DNA of 63,758 nucleotides. Origin: Cyanothece sp. BG0011. Its GTDB lineage: Bacteria > Cyanobacteriota > Cyanobacteriia > Cyanobacteriales > Microcystaceae. The notes under the pieces are model-generated. The model was not told where the DNA came from, did no database searches, and saw nothing but the letters and a program-made list of their open reading frames with translations. This document shows positions 19,774 through 28,709 of the stretch, piece after piece. The stretch covers positions 1 to 63,758 of the forward strand of contig NZ_PRLH01000096.1 of assembly GCF_003013815.1 (NCBI RefSeq), written 5' to 3'. The stretch's first letter is position 1, and each line of letters begins with the position of its first letter. The translations under genes were made by a program, and so were the position numbers.

Positions 19774-20784
19774 ATGAGTGAAACATTAAGCCTATTGACT
19801 CAGGAACATAATCACAATTACAGTGAAGCTTATCTTTCGGTAATTGTTCCTATCTATAATGAGATCGAGAGTTTACCCCTGCTAGTTCAAGCCATTGCTG
19901 ATGTTTTAAAAGAGAACCCATTATCTTACGAGATTATTTGTGTTGACGATGGGTCTCAGGATGGCTCTGCTGAATTATTGCAAACACTGGCTAAAAATCG
20001 TGATGATTTAGTCGCCATTATTCTTCGTCGTAACTACGGTCAAACCCCAGCCATGGCAGCTGGATTTCAATATGCTAAAGGAAATATTATCATTACCTTA
20101 GATGGAGATTTACAAAATGATCCGACGGATATTCCTAGGCTCATTGCCAAACTCGAAGAGGGTTATGATTTAGTAAGCGGTTGGCGCAAAAATCGTCAAG
20201 ATGCCCCCTTAACCAGACTTCTGCCTTCTAAAATTGCTAATTGGATTATTGGTCGAGTCACAGGGGTTAAATTACATGACTATGGCTGTTCATTAAAAGC
20301 CTATCGTCGGGAAGTGATCTCAGATATGAATCTCTACGGGGAACTTCATCGCTTTTTACCTGCTCTGGCCTATATTGAAGGGGCAAAAATTACGGAAATT
20401 CCCGTTCGTCATCATGCCCGTCGTTATGGAAATAGTAAGTATGGGTTAGGGCGAACCTTTCGAGTCTTGATGGACTTACTGACTATATTCTTCCTGAAAA
20501 AGTTTTTAACCCGCCCTATGCACATTTTTGGACTCGGTGGCTTGATTTTACTGATAACAGGGCTGTTAATGGGCAGTTATCTAACCTTTATTAAACTGGT
20601 TTTTGGATTGAGTATCGGTAACCGCCCTTTACTGATTTTAGCGGTCCTTTTGATCCTGACTGGCATACAACTGTTAATTTCTGGATTATTGGCAGAACTG
20701 ATCATGAGAACTTACCACGAATCCCAAAAACGCCCTATTTATCGGATTCGTCAGATAGTTCAGTCCTCTAATGGAAGGGGTTAA
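19774..20784 (+). CDS. Membrane-anchored glycosyltransferase family 2 (DPM1/GtrB-like)
   Basis: A polyprenyl-phosphate sugar transferase type enzyme of about 336 residues. The GT-A domain has YLSVIVPIYNEIESLPLLV, EIICVDDGSQDGS, ITLDGDLQNDPTDIPRL and VSGWRKNRQDAPLTRLLPS. Two C-terminal membrane helices (about 245-275 and 283-312) anchor it, as in GtrB and DpmA-like proteins that load a sugar onto a lipid carrier at the inner face of the membrane. ATG at 19774 is preferred to the GTG just before it. It is 132 bases from the RHH gene. Confidence 0.9.
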   Translation: MSETLSLLTQEHNHNYSEAYLSVIVPIYNEIESLPLLVQAIADVLKENPLSYEIICVDDGSQDGSAELLQTLAKNRDDLVAIILRRNYGQTPAMAAGFQYAKGNIIITLDGDLQNDPTDIPRLIAKLEEGYDLVSGWRKNRQDAPLTRLLPSKIANWIIGRVTGVKLHDYGCSLKAYRREVISDMNLYGELHRFLPALAYIEGAKITEIPVRHHARRYGNSKYGLGRTFRVLMDLLTIFFLKKFLTRPMHIFGLGGLILLITGLLMGSYLTFIKLVFGLSIGNRPLLILAVLLILTGIQLLISGLLAELIMRTYHESQKRPIYRIRQIVQSSNGRG

Positions 20785-20830
20785 ATTCCATTTTTGGCAA
20801 GGTTATTTATTAAGTAATGTTACAATAATG

Positions 20831-20850
20831 CTGTCATACTGGCATGACAG
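20831..20850. promoter_or_regulatory. Operator-like palindrome upstream of the RHH/ycf46 genes
   Basis: CTGTCAT and ATGACAG are perfect seven-base arms around ACTGGC, about 67 bases before the RHH-protein start, and a further GACAG half-site follows at 20854. It is well placed for autoregulation by the ribbon-helix-helix protein; that link is inference. Confidence 0.45.
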
Positions 20851-20916
20851 CTTGACAGCCCTAAAAAAACTCGCTAGAGTTAGAACACATACCCGGGTAA
20901 CCTCAGCTAGAGTGAT

Positions 20917-21267
20917 ATGCAAGACAAGCAAAAAGTCACACTATATCTCCCCCCTGGAATTCATCGGCAACTCAAAATTAGAGCCGCCATCGACGAAGAC
21001 TCTATGTCGGCCCTAGTGGAGAAAGCAGTTGACTTCTATCTAAAATACCCAGACAAGGTACAAGAAGTAGAAGCTGCTGCCTATGGGAAAACGCACCAGG
21101 TACATATGTGTCCAGAATGCGAGGCCGCTATGGTGATGCGCGATGGACAAATGGTATCTCTTAAAAATCAGCCTAGTGTTATCACAGATGATTTTCCCCT
21201 AGAGATCCGAGAAACCGTGACAACCCATACCGAAACTTCTGGGGAAGAAGCCTTAGTTCCCTGCTAA
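20917..21267 (+). CDS. Ribbon-helix-helix protein with Cys pair, upstream of ycf46
   Basis: A 116-residue protein. Residues 1-45 (KQKVTLYLPPGIHRQLKIRA, then SMSALVEKAVDFYL) match the beta strand and two helices of a CopG/RHH DNA-binding unit. The middle carries MCPECEAAMVMRDGQMV, with a CxxC that might be half of a metal site, and the end is acidic with a final Cys. It stands 38 bases before ycf46, so the two are surely one transcript. In Synechocystis 6803 the ycf46 homologue is, from memory, in a stress-responsive operon with a small upstream gene; this may be the counterpart. Confidence 0.7.
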   Translation: MQDKQKVTLYLPPGIHRQLKIRAAIDEDSMSALVEKAVDFYLKYPDKVQEVEAAAYGKTHQVHMCPECEAAMVMRDGQMVSLKNQPSVITDDFPLEIRETVTTHTETSGEEALVPC

Positions 21268-21305
21268 GTCGCTTAACTGTCCAACCATCATTTTAGGTCG
21301 ATTCC

Positions 21306-22814
21306 ATGAAAGAAGAGCTAAACATACTAATACAAGCTCAGTATCCTTTAATATATCTTGTTACGTCAGAAGAACAAAGAGCAGAGCAAGCGATCGCGAA
21401 GATTGCTCAACAATATAGTAAGCATCGGCGTGTCTTTTCTTGGACTGTGACCCACGGAATGGTTGAATACGGACAGCCAGGAAATGCGACTCAACACAAT
21501 ACGGTTCATGCTGAACCAGCCATTAGTTGGGTCATCCGTGAAAAAGAACCAGGGATTTTCATATTCAAAGATTTGCACCCCTTTATTGCTGATGCCAACG
21601 TTACTCGTTCTTTGCGGGATGCCATCATCAGCTTACGGGGAACAGAGAAAACGATCATTCTCATCTCTCCCCTACAACAGATTCCGATCGAACTAGAAAA
21701 AGACGTTGTTGTTCTTGATTTTCCGTTCCCTGATTTAAGCGAACTCAATCAAGTTTTATCACGACAACTGGAGCAAGCTAAAAGTAATCGCATTACTACC
21801 GATGCTCGTGAAAAGCTACTCAAAGCGACCCTGGGACTAACCAAGGATGAAGCAGAAAAGGTTTATCGAAAAGCTTATGTTAAAGCGGGTCGTCTGACAG
21901 AGGAAGAAGTTGACATTGTTTTGTCAGAGAAAAAGCAACAGATTCGCCGCAATGGAGTTCTCGATTATATCGAAGAAGATGAAACCATTAATGCTGTTGG
22001 TGGTTTAGAAGAACTGAAGAAATGGCTTAAACAAAGGTCTGGAGCCTTTACAGAAAGAGCCAGAGAATATGGCTTACCCCAACCCAAAGGAATGTTAATT
22101 TTAGGGGTTCCTGGCTGCGGAAAATCGCTAATCGCGAAGACAACCTCCAGGTTATGGGGATTACCCTTACTCCGATTAGACTTAGGTAGAGTCTATGACT
22201 CGGCGGTGGGTCGTTCCGAAGCTAACTTAAGAAATGCTTTGAAAACGGCAGAATCGATTTCTCCTGCCATCCTGTTTATTGATGAACTGGATAAGGCCTT
22301 TGCTGGCAGTGCCGGATCAGCCGATTCCGATGGAGGAACATCAAGCCGAATTTTTGGTTCCTTTCTCACCTGGATGCAAGAAAAAACCTCACCGGTATTT
22401 GTCATGGCTACAGCTAACCGCGTGGAACGGTTGCCGGGAGAGTTTCTACGCAAAGGAAGATTTGATGAAATATTCTTTGTGGACTTGCCCAGTTTAGAAG
22501 AACGTCAAGCTATTTTCAATATTCACCTTAGTAAACGTCGCTCAGATATTTCTCGCTTCGATATTGAGCAACTGGCTAAGGTATCCGATGGATTTTCCGG
22601 TGCAGAGATCGAGCAGGCTATCATCGCAGCTATGTACGAAGCCTTTGCTCAAGATAGGGAGTTTACGCAGCTTGATATTATCGCTGCCATTAAAGCGACT
22701 CTCCCCTTATCTCGCACCATGACTGAACAGGTCACTGCCCTACGGGACTGGGCGCGACAAAGAGCGCGACCTGCGTCAGCCTCCGTCGCTGAATACCAGC
22801 GATTGGAGTTCTAA
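21306..22814 (+). CDS. ycf46: Ycf46 AAA-type ATPase
   Basis: A 502-residue AAA protein conserved in cyanobacteria and red-algal plastids. Residues 1-210 form an inactive P-loop-like domain (LYLVTSEEQRAEQAIAKI, FKDLHPFI). The active AAA module has Walker A GVPGCGKS (267-274), Walker B ILFIDE (322-327), the sensor/second region VFVMATANRVERLPGEFLRK with arginine fingers, and the lid GFSGAEIEQAIIAAMYEAFA. The function is unsettled; homologues are tied to inorganic-carbon use or stress. It follows the RHH gene and precedes ycf35 by about 135 bases. Confidence 0.93.
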   Translation: MKEELNILIQAQYPLIYLVTSEEQRAEQAIAKIAQQYSKHRRVFSWTVTHGMVEYGQPGNATQHNTVHAEPAISWVIREKEPGIFIFKDLHPFIADANVTRSLRDAIISLRGTEKTIILISPLQQIPIELEKDVVVLDFPFPDLSELNQVLSRQLEQAKSNRITTDAREKLLKATLGLTKDEAEKVYRKAYVKAGRLTEEEVDIVLSEKKQQIRRNGVLDYIEEDETINAVGGLEELKKWLKQRSGAFTERAREYGLPQPKGMLILGVPGCGKSLIAKTTSRLWGLPLLRLDLGRVYDSAVGRSEANLRNALKTAESISPAILFIDELDKAFAGSAGSADSDGGTSSRIFGSFLTWMQEKTSPVFVMATANRVERLPGEFLRKGRFDEIFFVDLPSLEERQAIFNIHLSKRRSDISRFDIEQLAKVSDGFSGAEIEQAIIAAMYEAFAQDREFTQLDIIAAIKATLPLSRTMTEQVTALRDWARQRARPASASVAEYQRLEF

Positions 22815-22950
22815 CAAGCTTTCACCTGCTCCCAACAGGTGTAAAGGCTAGTCACAAGCTAGCAGCCTATCAAATGTCGTCCCTATGAGACGGCACATTC
22901 AAACCCTAAATTGTTGTTGTTAATTTCTGTTCTACTGGAGGAAATCGAAA
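22815..22950 (+). promoter_or_regulatory. Structured leader before ycf35
   Basis: The spacer holds a CACCTG..CAGGTG hairpin (22825-22843), a GCTAG/GCTAGC repeat (22848-22863) and a CGTC..GACG pair near 22879-22893. It ends in a strong GGAGGA Shine-Dalgarno at 22937-22942. It looks like a processed or attenuated leader letting ycf35 be expressed at a different level from ycf46; no known riboswitch is recognised. Confidence 0.4.
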
Positions 22951-23304
22951 ATGTCTCACTTTAGCACTCTGCGCACCAAAATCACAGATGCTGAAATTTT
23001 AAAAGCTTCTTTACGGGATCTCGGTATTTTTGTTAAGACCGATGCTGATGTAAGAGGTTATAACGGTCAGCGCGTTCGTTCTGATATCGTTGCTGTTCTT
23101 GATGGTGAATACGATCTCGGCTGGTCTCGCAATAGCGATGGTAGCTTTGATCTAATTGCTGACCTTTGGGGTGTTGCTAAGAAGCACAACCAAACCGAGT
23201 TAATCAACTCCATCAATCAAAAGTATGCTGTTAACAAGACCTTAGCAGAAGTTAAGCAGCGTAACTTAGGCAAAGCTAATATCAATTTAGTTCTTCACAG
23301 CTAA
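22951..23304 (+). CDS. ycf35: Ycf35 (DUF1257)
   Basis: A 117-residue soluble protein: MSHFSTLRTKITDAEILKAS, GIFVKTDADVRGYNGQRVRS, VLDGEYDLGWSRNSDGSFDL and KYAVNKTLAEVKQRNLGKAN. The family is found in cyanobacteria and plastids and has no settled function. It has a strong ribosome site (GGAGGA) and its own terminator, both signs of high expression. It directly follows ycf46. Confidence 0.93.
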   Translation: MSHFSTLRTKITDAEILKASLRDLGIFVKTDADVRGYNGQRVRSDIVAVLDGEYDLGWSRNSDGSFDLIADLWGVAKKHNQTELINSINQKYAVNKTLAEVKQRNLGKANINLVLHS

Positions 23305-23329
23305 GATTTAGCGCGCGTTCCCAAGCTTG

Positions 23330-23361
23330 GGGTTAACCAGTCCTCGGTTGACCCTTTTTTT
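23330..23361 (+). terminator. Rho-independent terminator after ycf35
   Basis: GGGTTAACC (23330-23338) pairs with GGTTGACCC (23346-23354) with one G-U pair and a seven-base loop, followed by seven T (23355-23361). Clear intrinsic terminator 26 bases after the ycf35 stop. Confidence 0.88.
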
Positions 23362-23375
23362 GGGTTTATTTTTTT

Positions 23376-24554
23376 TTAAGAAAACGTTTTCAAAAAAGCT
23401 AGACTACTATAGAGATGAAAAGCTCCATCCCAAGGGGTTTCCTCTCGACGTAATAGGTTAATATGAGGATTAATGAGTTTGAGTAACTCTTTAAAATCAA
23501 TGGCTGATTCTCCGAAAGGGGTAAACTCCGACCAAGTGGGAATATGAGGATTTTTTTCGCTAATAAAAGCCATAATATGTTGCCAGCTTTCCTTCATGGT
23601 TGCTTGACCATCCCTAGCTTTTTGTTTATCAGAAAACGACATTCCCTCGAGGAAACGATACTGTTGATCACACAGACGAATAATAATGTTGGTTCTCAGA
23701 AGATGAAGATCGCACATTTTGGCATAATCTAGGGTTTCTGTGGTGCGCTTCAATTGTCCCCTCAACCCAATATCGACACATTCTTCAAAAATGGGAAGTA
23801 ATCCTTCTACTCGTTGTTCGACTTCTGACCATTCAAAGGTAAAGATATCCCGTTGTCCTTTTTTCGGTTCATAGACAATGGTCACTTTGGGAGCAACCGA
23901 CTCAATATATAAAACGTTGTACACTTTTAAACTATTAACCTTGCCAAGCAATGCAGTAAAACAAGGAATGTCTGCTTGTTTGAGTTGTTCGGCTTGAAAG
24001 TTGAGCTTACCAATCGCTCCCGTGCGATATAGTCGCCAGGAACGGCTAGGGAGTTGTAATCTGGCAGTATAGGGATCAATTTCCATAATTTCCCCAAATT
24101 TCTGGGCCGCTGTCTTCTTCGACTCATTGGGGATAGCTTCTAGGACTAACATCCCCATTTCTTGAGACCCCGTTTCTGCCATCGCTTCATCTAAAGCGGT
24201 TTGACGTTCCTTGATTTCTTGTTGGTTAATGCGTTCAATCCCTTGACGAATTTGCCTCATTAGCTTGGGGTTGACTGCATTAGGTAACAGTTCTCGATAA
24301 CGTTCATTGGCAAAGGTGACATTGCCTTGAGCTTCAGCTAAACGAGCTTGATAAAATGGAATCCAAATATTATGGGGGTCGTCTTGCTGTAACTGTTGAA
24401 GCAGTTGAGACGCTTCCTCGTAATTCTCGCTATTAATAGCATTAATAATTGATTCAACCATAGCAGCATCTACAGTTTGATTAGGTGGATAAATTGAAAA
24501 TTTTAGGGAAGGAAAACGTACAATAAATAAGTCTATAAAGCCAGTAAAATTCAA
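23376..24554 (-). CDS. Conserved cyanobacterial protein with N-terminal TPR-like repeat
   Basis: A 392-residue soluble protein, no family name recalled. Residues 32-100 (INSENYEEASQLLQQLQQDD, WIPFYQARLAEAQGNVTFAN) read as two TPR-like helical pairs. The middle has a compact beta region (YTARLQLPSRSWRLYRTGAI and PCFTALLGKVNSLKVYNVLY). The end EETPWDGAFHLYSSLAFLKT resembles the C-terminus of other cyanobacterial hypothetical proteins. The first 31 residues look unlike the family, so the true start may be the Met at residue 32 (VESIINAINS). It converges on ycf35 past the terminator and is 22 bases from the hpnB-like gene. Confidence 0.68.
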   Translation of the reverse strand: MNFTGFIDLFIVRFPSLKFSIYPPNQTVDAAMVESIINAINSENYEEASQLLQQLQQDDPHNIWIPFYQARLAEAQGNVTFANERYRELLPNAVNPKLMRQIRQGIERINQQEIKERQTALDEAMAETGSQEMGMLVLEAIPNESKKTAAQKFGEIMEIDPYTARLQLPSRSWRLYRTGAIGKLNFQAEQLKQADIPCFTALLGKVNSLKVYNVLYIESVAPKVTIVYEPKKGQRDIFTFEWSEVEQRVEGLLPIFEECVDIGLRGQLKRTTETLDYAKMCDLHLLRTNIIIRLCDQQYRFLEGMSFSDKQKARDGQATMKESWQHIMAFISEKNPHIPTWSEFTPFGESAIDFKELLKLINPHINLLRREETPWDGAFHLYSSLAFLKTFS

Positions 24555-24576
24555 GAAAATTAATAAATGATTTGGC

Positions 24577-25773
24577 TCAAGAATTTACATAAACTCGTCC
24601 TTTCCATCCGCCTCCTTTTCCTCGCCAGTGTCGCCACGCAGAGTCTATTGTCATTAAACCATAGAGAAGGCCAATTAGGGGCAGACTGAATCCCCACAAA
24701 GGAGAACATTGATATAACTTTAAAGTAGGAAGATAAGAAATGGTCATTAATAACCAGGTAATACCTCCTAAAATAGCAATTATTTGATTCTGAATAATTA
24801 AGCCTATCATCAAACTTATGGGGCCAACTAAATAAACTAACGTTAATCCTAGTAAGGTTCCTATTAATAATAAAGGAGAATAATTTAACTGAGTATAGGC
24901 CGTTCTTGCCACCATATTCCAAATCGAATCTAAGTTATCATAAGGTCGTAAACTAAGGGTTTTTTCACTTAATCCTAACCAAATACCTTGATCGGGATTT
25001 TTGCTATTTTCTTGTAATTTTCCTTTGACGGCTGCAGCTAGGGAACAATCATCAATTAAAGCTTGTTTAACCACGTGTATTCCCCCAATGTCTTCTAATA
25101 TATCACGACGAATTAAGATACAGCCTCCGGCTGCTGCTGCCATTTTATTTTGAGGATTATTGACCCAAGAAAAAGGATAAAGTTTTTCAAAGAAAAAGAC
25201 AAACGCAGGGATTAAAAACTGTTCCCAAAAACTGTCACATCTCAACTTAACCATTAAAGAAGTTAGAGCCAATTTTTCTGTTTCTGCTTTATTGACTAAT
25301 TCTTTTATATTGGTACGATGATGTTCAATATCAGCATCAGTTAATAATAAATAATCAGGTTTATATTCCAAGTTTTTAGTTTGTTCGATTCCCTGTTTCA
25401 TTGCCCATAATTTCCCTGACCAACCTGAGGCTAATGGCTGTCCTGAAATCACTTGAAACTGGTCAGATTTGTGACAATTTCCTGCAATTTCTTGGGCTAC
25501 TTTTCCTGTATTATCATCACTTTGATCGTCTACTAAAATAATAGATAAATTTCCTGGATAGTCTTGATTTAAGAGAGATGGTAAACTAATCGGTAAAACA
25601 TCAGCTTCGTTGCGAGCAGGAATAACCGCACAGACAGAAGGATATTGATTTAATGGGTTAAAGTGACTATTATTAATTCGTTGATTGCTTAACCAAAACC
25701 AGCCTCGAAAGAGTAATAAATAAACCCAAATAATTAAAGATAAACTGACAATTATTATTAAAAAATATACCAT
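24577..25773 (-). CDS. hpnB: Hopanoid-associated glycosyltransferase (HpnB-like)
   Basis: A 398-residue membrane GT2. An N-terminal membrane helix precedes SVCAVIPARNEADVLPISLP, IILVDDQSDDNTGKVA, GQPLASGWSGKLWAMKQGIE and YLLLTDADIEH. The two or three C-terminal helices include LIGTLLGLTLVYLVGPISLM. This is the HpnB arrangement known from hopanoid clusters, where it acts on the hopanoid or a related lipid at the membrane. No squalene-hopene cyclase lies nearby, so the link to hopanoids rests on family resemblance. Confidence 0.82.
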   Translation of the reverse strand: MVYFLIIIVSLSLIIWVYLLLFRGWFWLSNQRINNSHFNPLNQYPSVCAVIPARNEADVLPISLPSLLNQDYPGNLSIILVDDQSDDNTGKVAQEIAGNCHKSDQFQVISGQPLASGWSGKLWAMKQGIEQTKNLEYKPDYLLLTDADIEHHRTNIKELVNKAETEKLALTSLMVKLRCDSFWEQFLIPAFVFFFEKLYPFSWVNNPQNKMAAAAGGCILIRRDILEDIGGIHVVKQALIDDCSLAAAVKGKLQENSKNPDQGIWLGLSEKTLSLRPYDNLDSIWNMVARTAYTQLNYSPLLLIGTLLGLTLVYLVGPISLMIGLIIQNQIIAILGGITWLLMTISYLPTLKLYQCSPLWGFSLPLIGLLYGLMTIDSAWRHWRGKGGGWKGRVYVNS

Positions 25774-26059
25774 AATTTCACTCTCTCACTATTCTCGATA
25801 ATATAACTTATGTGGATAGAAAATACTAATTACTTAGAATAATTTAAGTTTTGTGCTGAAAAAGTAATGTCCCTGAATTAATAATTAACTATTAACTATA
25901 GCGTTGCTCACTCTGATGAGCCTTCGCCGTGAGCATCAGCCAAACAACTTTTGACTTCCTACCCTTGCCACCCCCTCTAACTCCCCCTTTTATTAGGGGG
26001 AGAACCCTTGCCTATTGGCTTAAAGGGATCACCTGTGTACCTCACGAGGATGAAAACTG
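25774..26059. other. Intergenic with G/C-rich hairpin repeat
   Basis: No gene. It contains a dispersed-type repeat (CCACCCCCTCTAACTCCCCC, then its complement-like TTAGGGGGAG). CTCCCCCT (25981-25988) pairs with AGGGGGAG (25995-26002). Related C-run/G-run hairpins occur at 34640-34658. Confidence 0.45.
25981..26002. repeat. Palindromic C-run/G-run repeat
   Basis: Eight-base arms CTCCCCCT/AGGGGGAG around TTTATT. Similar in kind to the core of the tract at 34566-34705, so a dispersed intergenic repeat family is likely. It could also act as a hairpin end for the minus-strand FetB-like gene's neighbours. Confidence 0.5.
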
Positions 26060-26833
26060 CTATGTTAACTGTGCTTGTTCATTAAAACAGCGACGATACA
26101 CCCCTTCTGTCACCAAAATAGCCGTTAAAATATTGGTTAACATAATCATAAATAAAATTAAAATTTGATAAGAAGCTGCGTTTAACGGTTCGGTTCCTCC
26201 TAAAACTTGTCCCGTAAACATTCCGGGTAAACTCACTAAACCCACGACCATCATTTGATTTAAAGTAGGAATTAAGCTCACCCGAATGGCTTCTTTACGA
26301 TAATGGGCGATCGCCTCTTTGGGGGTAGCCCCTAAACATAAATAGGTTTCTACCTCAAGCTGGTTATGGGAAATAGCCGTAATCAGGCGTTCCCCAGACA
26401 AAGACGCACTATTCATGGCATTTCCCAAGATCATGCCCGCTAACGGTATTAAATACTGGGGAGAATACCAAGTATCCGGTTGAATAATCAAAGCGAGGGT
26501 ATAACTCAGGGTTAACCCACTACTCACCAATAACGATCCCCAAATCAAAGGAAAAAACCCCTTTCCCTTGCGAGGGATGCGGTTACGGGTGACTTGGGTG
26601 GCAATGGTTAACATCACCCCTAAAATGAGTAAAACCGGGAGAGGATGGTTTAATTCAAAGATAGCGGCGATGACGTAACCCACAGCTAAAAGTTGGAGTA
26701 GCGATCGCCCGGTGGCCAAGATAAGTTGTCCTTCTAAGCCTAACCCTTGCCACTTTGACAGGATCACAGCAATGGCCATGATGCCCAAAGACCATCCTAA
26801 ATCTAACAAATCCAGTTCAATGACACCACCCAA
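26060..26833 (-). CDS. fetB: FetB/UPF0014-type ABC permease
   Basis: A 257-residue membrane protein of the UPF0014 family (E. coli FetB/YbbM, iron export or metal homeostasis). It begins MAIAVILSKWQGLGLEGQLI-like sequence after a short lead, and has ATGRSLLQLLAVGYVIAAIF, PLAGMILGNAMNSASLSGER and MMVVGLVSLPGMFTGQVLGG. About seven membrane helices are visible. Its ATPase partner FetA is not adjacent. The substrate is inferred from family only. Confidence 0.85.
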   Translation of the reverse strand: MGGVIELDLLDLGWSLGIMAIAVILSKWQGLGLEGQLILATGRSLLQLLAVGYVIAAIFELNHPLPVLLILGVMLTIATQVTRNRIPRKGKGFFPLIWGSLLVSSGLTLSYTLALIIQPDTWYSPQYLIPLAGMILGNAMNSASLSGERLITAISHNQLEVETYLCLGATPKEAIAHYRKEAIRVSLIPTLNQMMVVGLVSLPGMFTGQVLGGTEPLNAASYQILILFMIMLTNILTAILVTEGVYRRCFNEQAQLT

Positions 26834-26859
26834 TGGATAATTCTCCCAAGTTGTTAAGA

Positions 26860-27444
26860 TTATGCGCCAAAGTAAGGGGGTTCATTCCCTGCTTTCCATT
26901 TGATATTACAGCCAATACTGGGTTTTTGCTGAGTATCAACAGTTCTATCCCGTAAAACGTCTTCTATCGCTGCTTTTAAGTCTTTTCCCGTGATAGGAAC
27001 CTCATTACCGGGGCGACTATCATCAAATTGGCCCCGATAAACTAAACTATTATCCCTATCAAATAGGAAAAAATCAGGGGTACAAGCGGCGGTATAAGCT
27101 TTAGCGACTTCTTGACTTTCATCGTAACAAAAAGGAAAATTAAACCCTAAGGTTTCTGCCATTTTTTTCATATTTTCAGGAGCATCATCCGGATGTTTAG
27201 CGATATCATTCGCACTAATAGCTACGATGCCTAAACCTTTATCTATGTATTCTTTTCCTAATGCTGCCAAAGCGTCTTGAAGATGTTTGACAAAAGGACA
27301 GTGAACGCAAATAAACATCACTAATAAAGCTTTTTTATCAGCAAAGGTATGGAGGGAAATTTTCTGACCTGATACCACATCTTCTAACGAAAAATCTGGG
27401 GCTTTGGTTCCCAAAGGTAACATAGTAGAAAGGGTTTTAACCAT
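26860..27444 (-). CDS. Thioredoxin-fold AhpC/TSA-like protein
   Basis: A 194-residue soluble protein with PLGTKAPDFSLEDVVSGQK and the redox motif CVHC (C46-C49) in LLVMFICVHCPFVKHLQ, followed by GLGIVAISANDIAKHPDDAP and YTAACTPDFFLFDRDNSLVY. Known relatives (thioredoxin-family, peroxiredoxin-like) reduce disulfides or peroxides, but the exact reaction is unproven. No signal peptide. It lies 27 bases upstream of fetB on the same strand, so co-transcription with the metal permease is likely. Confidence 0.85.
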   Translation of the reverse strand: MVKTLSTMLPLGTKAPDFSLEDVVSGQKISLHTFADKKALLVMFICVHCPFVKHLQDALAALGKEYIDKGLGIVAISANDIAKHPDDAPENMKKMAETLGFNFPFCYDESQEVAKAYTAACTPDFFLFDRDNSLVYRGQFDDSRPGNEVPITGKDLKAAIEDVLRDRTVDTQQKPSIGCNIKWKAGNEPPYFGA

Positions 27445-27527
27445 GAGAATAACTCCTAGTACATTATCTACACTTTAAGACAATTATCCATTGTCCCTAC
27501 CAATATTTTTAATTATACCTGTTCTCG

Positions 27528-28625
27528 TTAGAGTTGTTTTAACAATTCATCAACTTTCTTGATTCCTTCTGTATTATCGTATTCTTGATACAGTTGTTTG
27601 GCGTATTGTAGGGCTTTTTTCGCTTCACTATTTCTCTGTCTTTCTTTAAAAGCAACTCCTAAATAGTAATAGGGTTCAGGGTTTTGAGGAATAATTTCAA
27701 TTAAATCTTTATAAGTAATAATGGCTCCTAAATAATCTTGTTGAGCTAGTTGAATTCTACCGACTCCGGCATAAGCTTCTGGAGATTTGCGATTCAGATA
27801 AGAAATACGACGGTAAATTTTTAGTGCCTCATCTAGATTGTCTTGAACCTCAAAAATACGGGCAATTTTCAACTGAATTTTTGTATTACTTGGGTCAAGT
27901 CTTTCTGCTCTTTTTAATTGTTCTTGCCCTAATTCTAGTTGTCCTTGTTGTAAATAAGCAGTGGCTAATAATAACCTTAAATCTACATCTCCTGGAAACC
28001 GTTGAACCGCATTACCTAAGTATTGTAAAGCTTGATCTAATTGTTTTTGTTGTAATAAAGATGATCCCATAATAGCAAAGGCTTCAGGATTATTAGGATC
28101 AAGGGCAATCACTCGTTTATAGGCTTCGGCTGCCCCTTCATAATTTTCTTGACGGAGTAAAACCACTCCTAACCCAATATAACTTTTAATGGATTGGGGG
28201 TTCAGTTGAATAGCATAATAATAAGCAGAAGCAGCATTATTATTGTCACCAATATTGGCTAAACTATCCCCCAGGGCATAATAAAAATTAGCGTTACTTG
28301 AATCAAGAGAAAGGGCTTGTTGATAATATTTGACGGCAGCTTGATAGTTTCCTTGACGACTATGTAAATAAGCAATCCCTGAGAAGATTCTCGCGTTATC
28401 TTTATCTAAATTGGCTGCTTGTTGGTAAGTGGCGATCGCCCGTTGATAGTCTCCTTTATCAACATAATCTCTACCGCGACGTAATAATTCATCTAATTGT
28501 TCCTTACTATAATTTTGTGACAACAGCATCGGAACAGTAGGAGAAGCAATAACCGGAGTCATACTACTACTTAATATAAGGGTTGTGATTAAAGAGAGAG
28601 TAAGTTTAGAAGCCATGACTTTCAT
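27528..28625 (-). CDS. Secreted/periplasmic TPR-repeat protein
   Basis: Built almost wholly of tetratricopeptide repeats from about residue 45 on (e.g. GDYQRAIATYQQAANLDKDN, GNYQAAVKYYQQALSLDSSN, ENYEGAAEAYKRVIALDPNN), giving about nine helical pairs for protein binding. The frame is open from 28685 (385 residues), but the likelier start is the ATG at 28625, which gives a normal signal peptide (MASKLTLSLITTLILSSS, then MTPVIA). It probably acts in the periplasm or on the thylakoid lumen side. It is next to psb27, with the terminator at 28684-28705 between them. Confidence 0.8.
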   Translation of the reverse strand: MKVMASKLTLSLITTLILSSSMTPVIASPTVPMLLSQNYSKEQLDELLRRGRDYVDKGDYQRAIATYQQAANLDKDNARIFSGIAYLHSRQGNYQAAVKYYQQALSLDSSNANFYYALGDSLANIGDNNNAASAYYYAIQLNPQSIKSYIGLGVVLLRQENYEGAAEAYKRVIALDPNNPEAFAIMGSSLLQQKQLDQALQYLGNAVQRFPGDVDLRLLLATAYLQQGQLELGQEQLKRAERLDPSNTKIQLKIARIFEVQDNLDEALKIYRRISYLNRKSPEAYAGVGRIQLAQQDYLGAIITYKDLIEIIPQNPEPYYYLGVAFKERQRNSEAKKALQYAKQLYQEYDNTEGIKKVDELLKQL

Positions 28626-28675
28626 AAAAGAGTAATAAAAAAAGGCTTGAACGATCAAACCTTGACACATTATAA

Positions 28676-28705
28676 GCAAAAACACCCCGTCATTTACGAC
28701 GGGGT
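28676..28705 (-). terminator. Intrinsic terminator of psb27
   Basis: ACCCCGTC (28698-28705 on the minus strand) pairs perfectly with GACGGGGT (28684-28691) around a six-base loop, followed on the minus strand by GTTTTTGC. It begins four bases after the psb27 stop. Confidence 0.85.
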
Positions 28706-28709
28706 TTAA

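Noticed and set aside
20771-21016. Plus frame overlapping the glycosyltransferase end and the RHH gene
   Set aside because: Crosses two real genes in another frame and has no protein-like composition.
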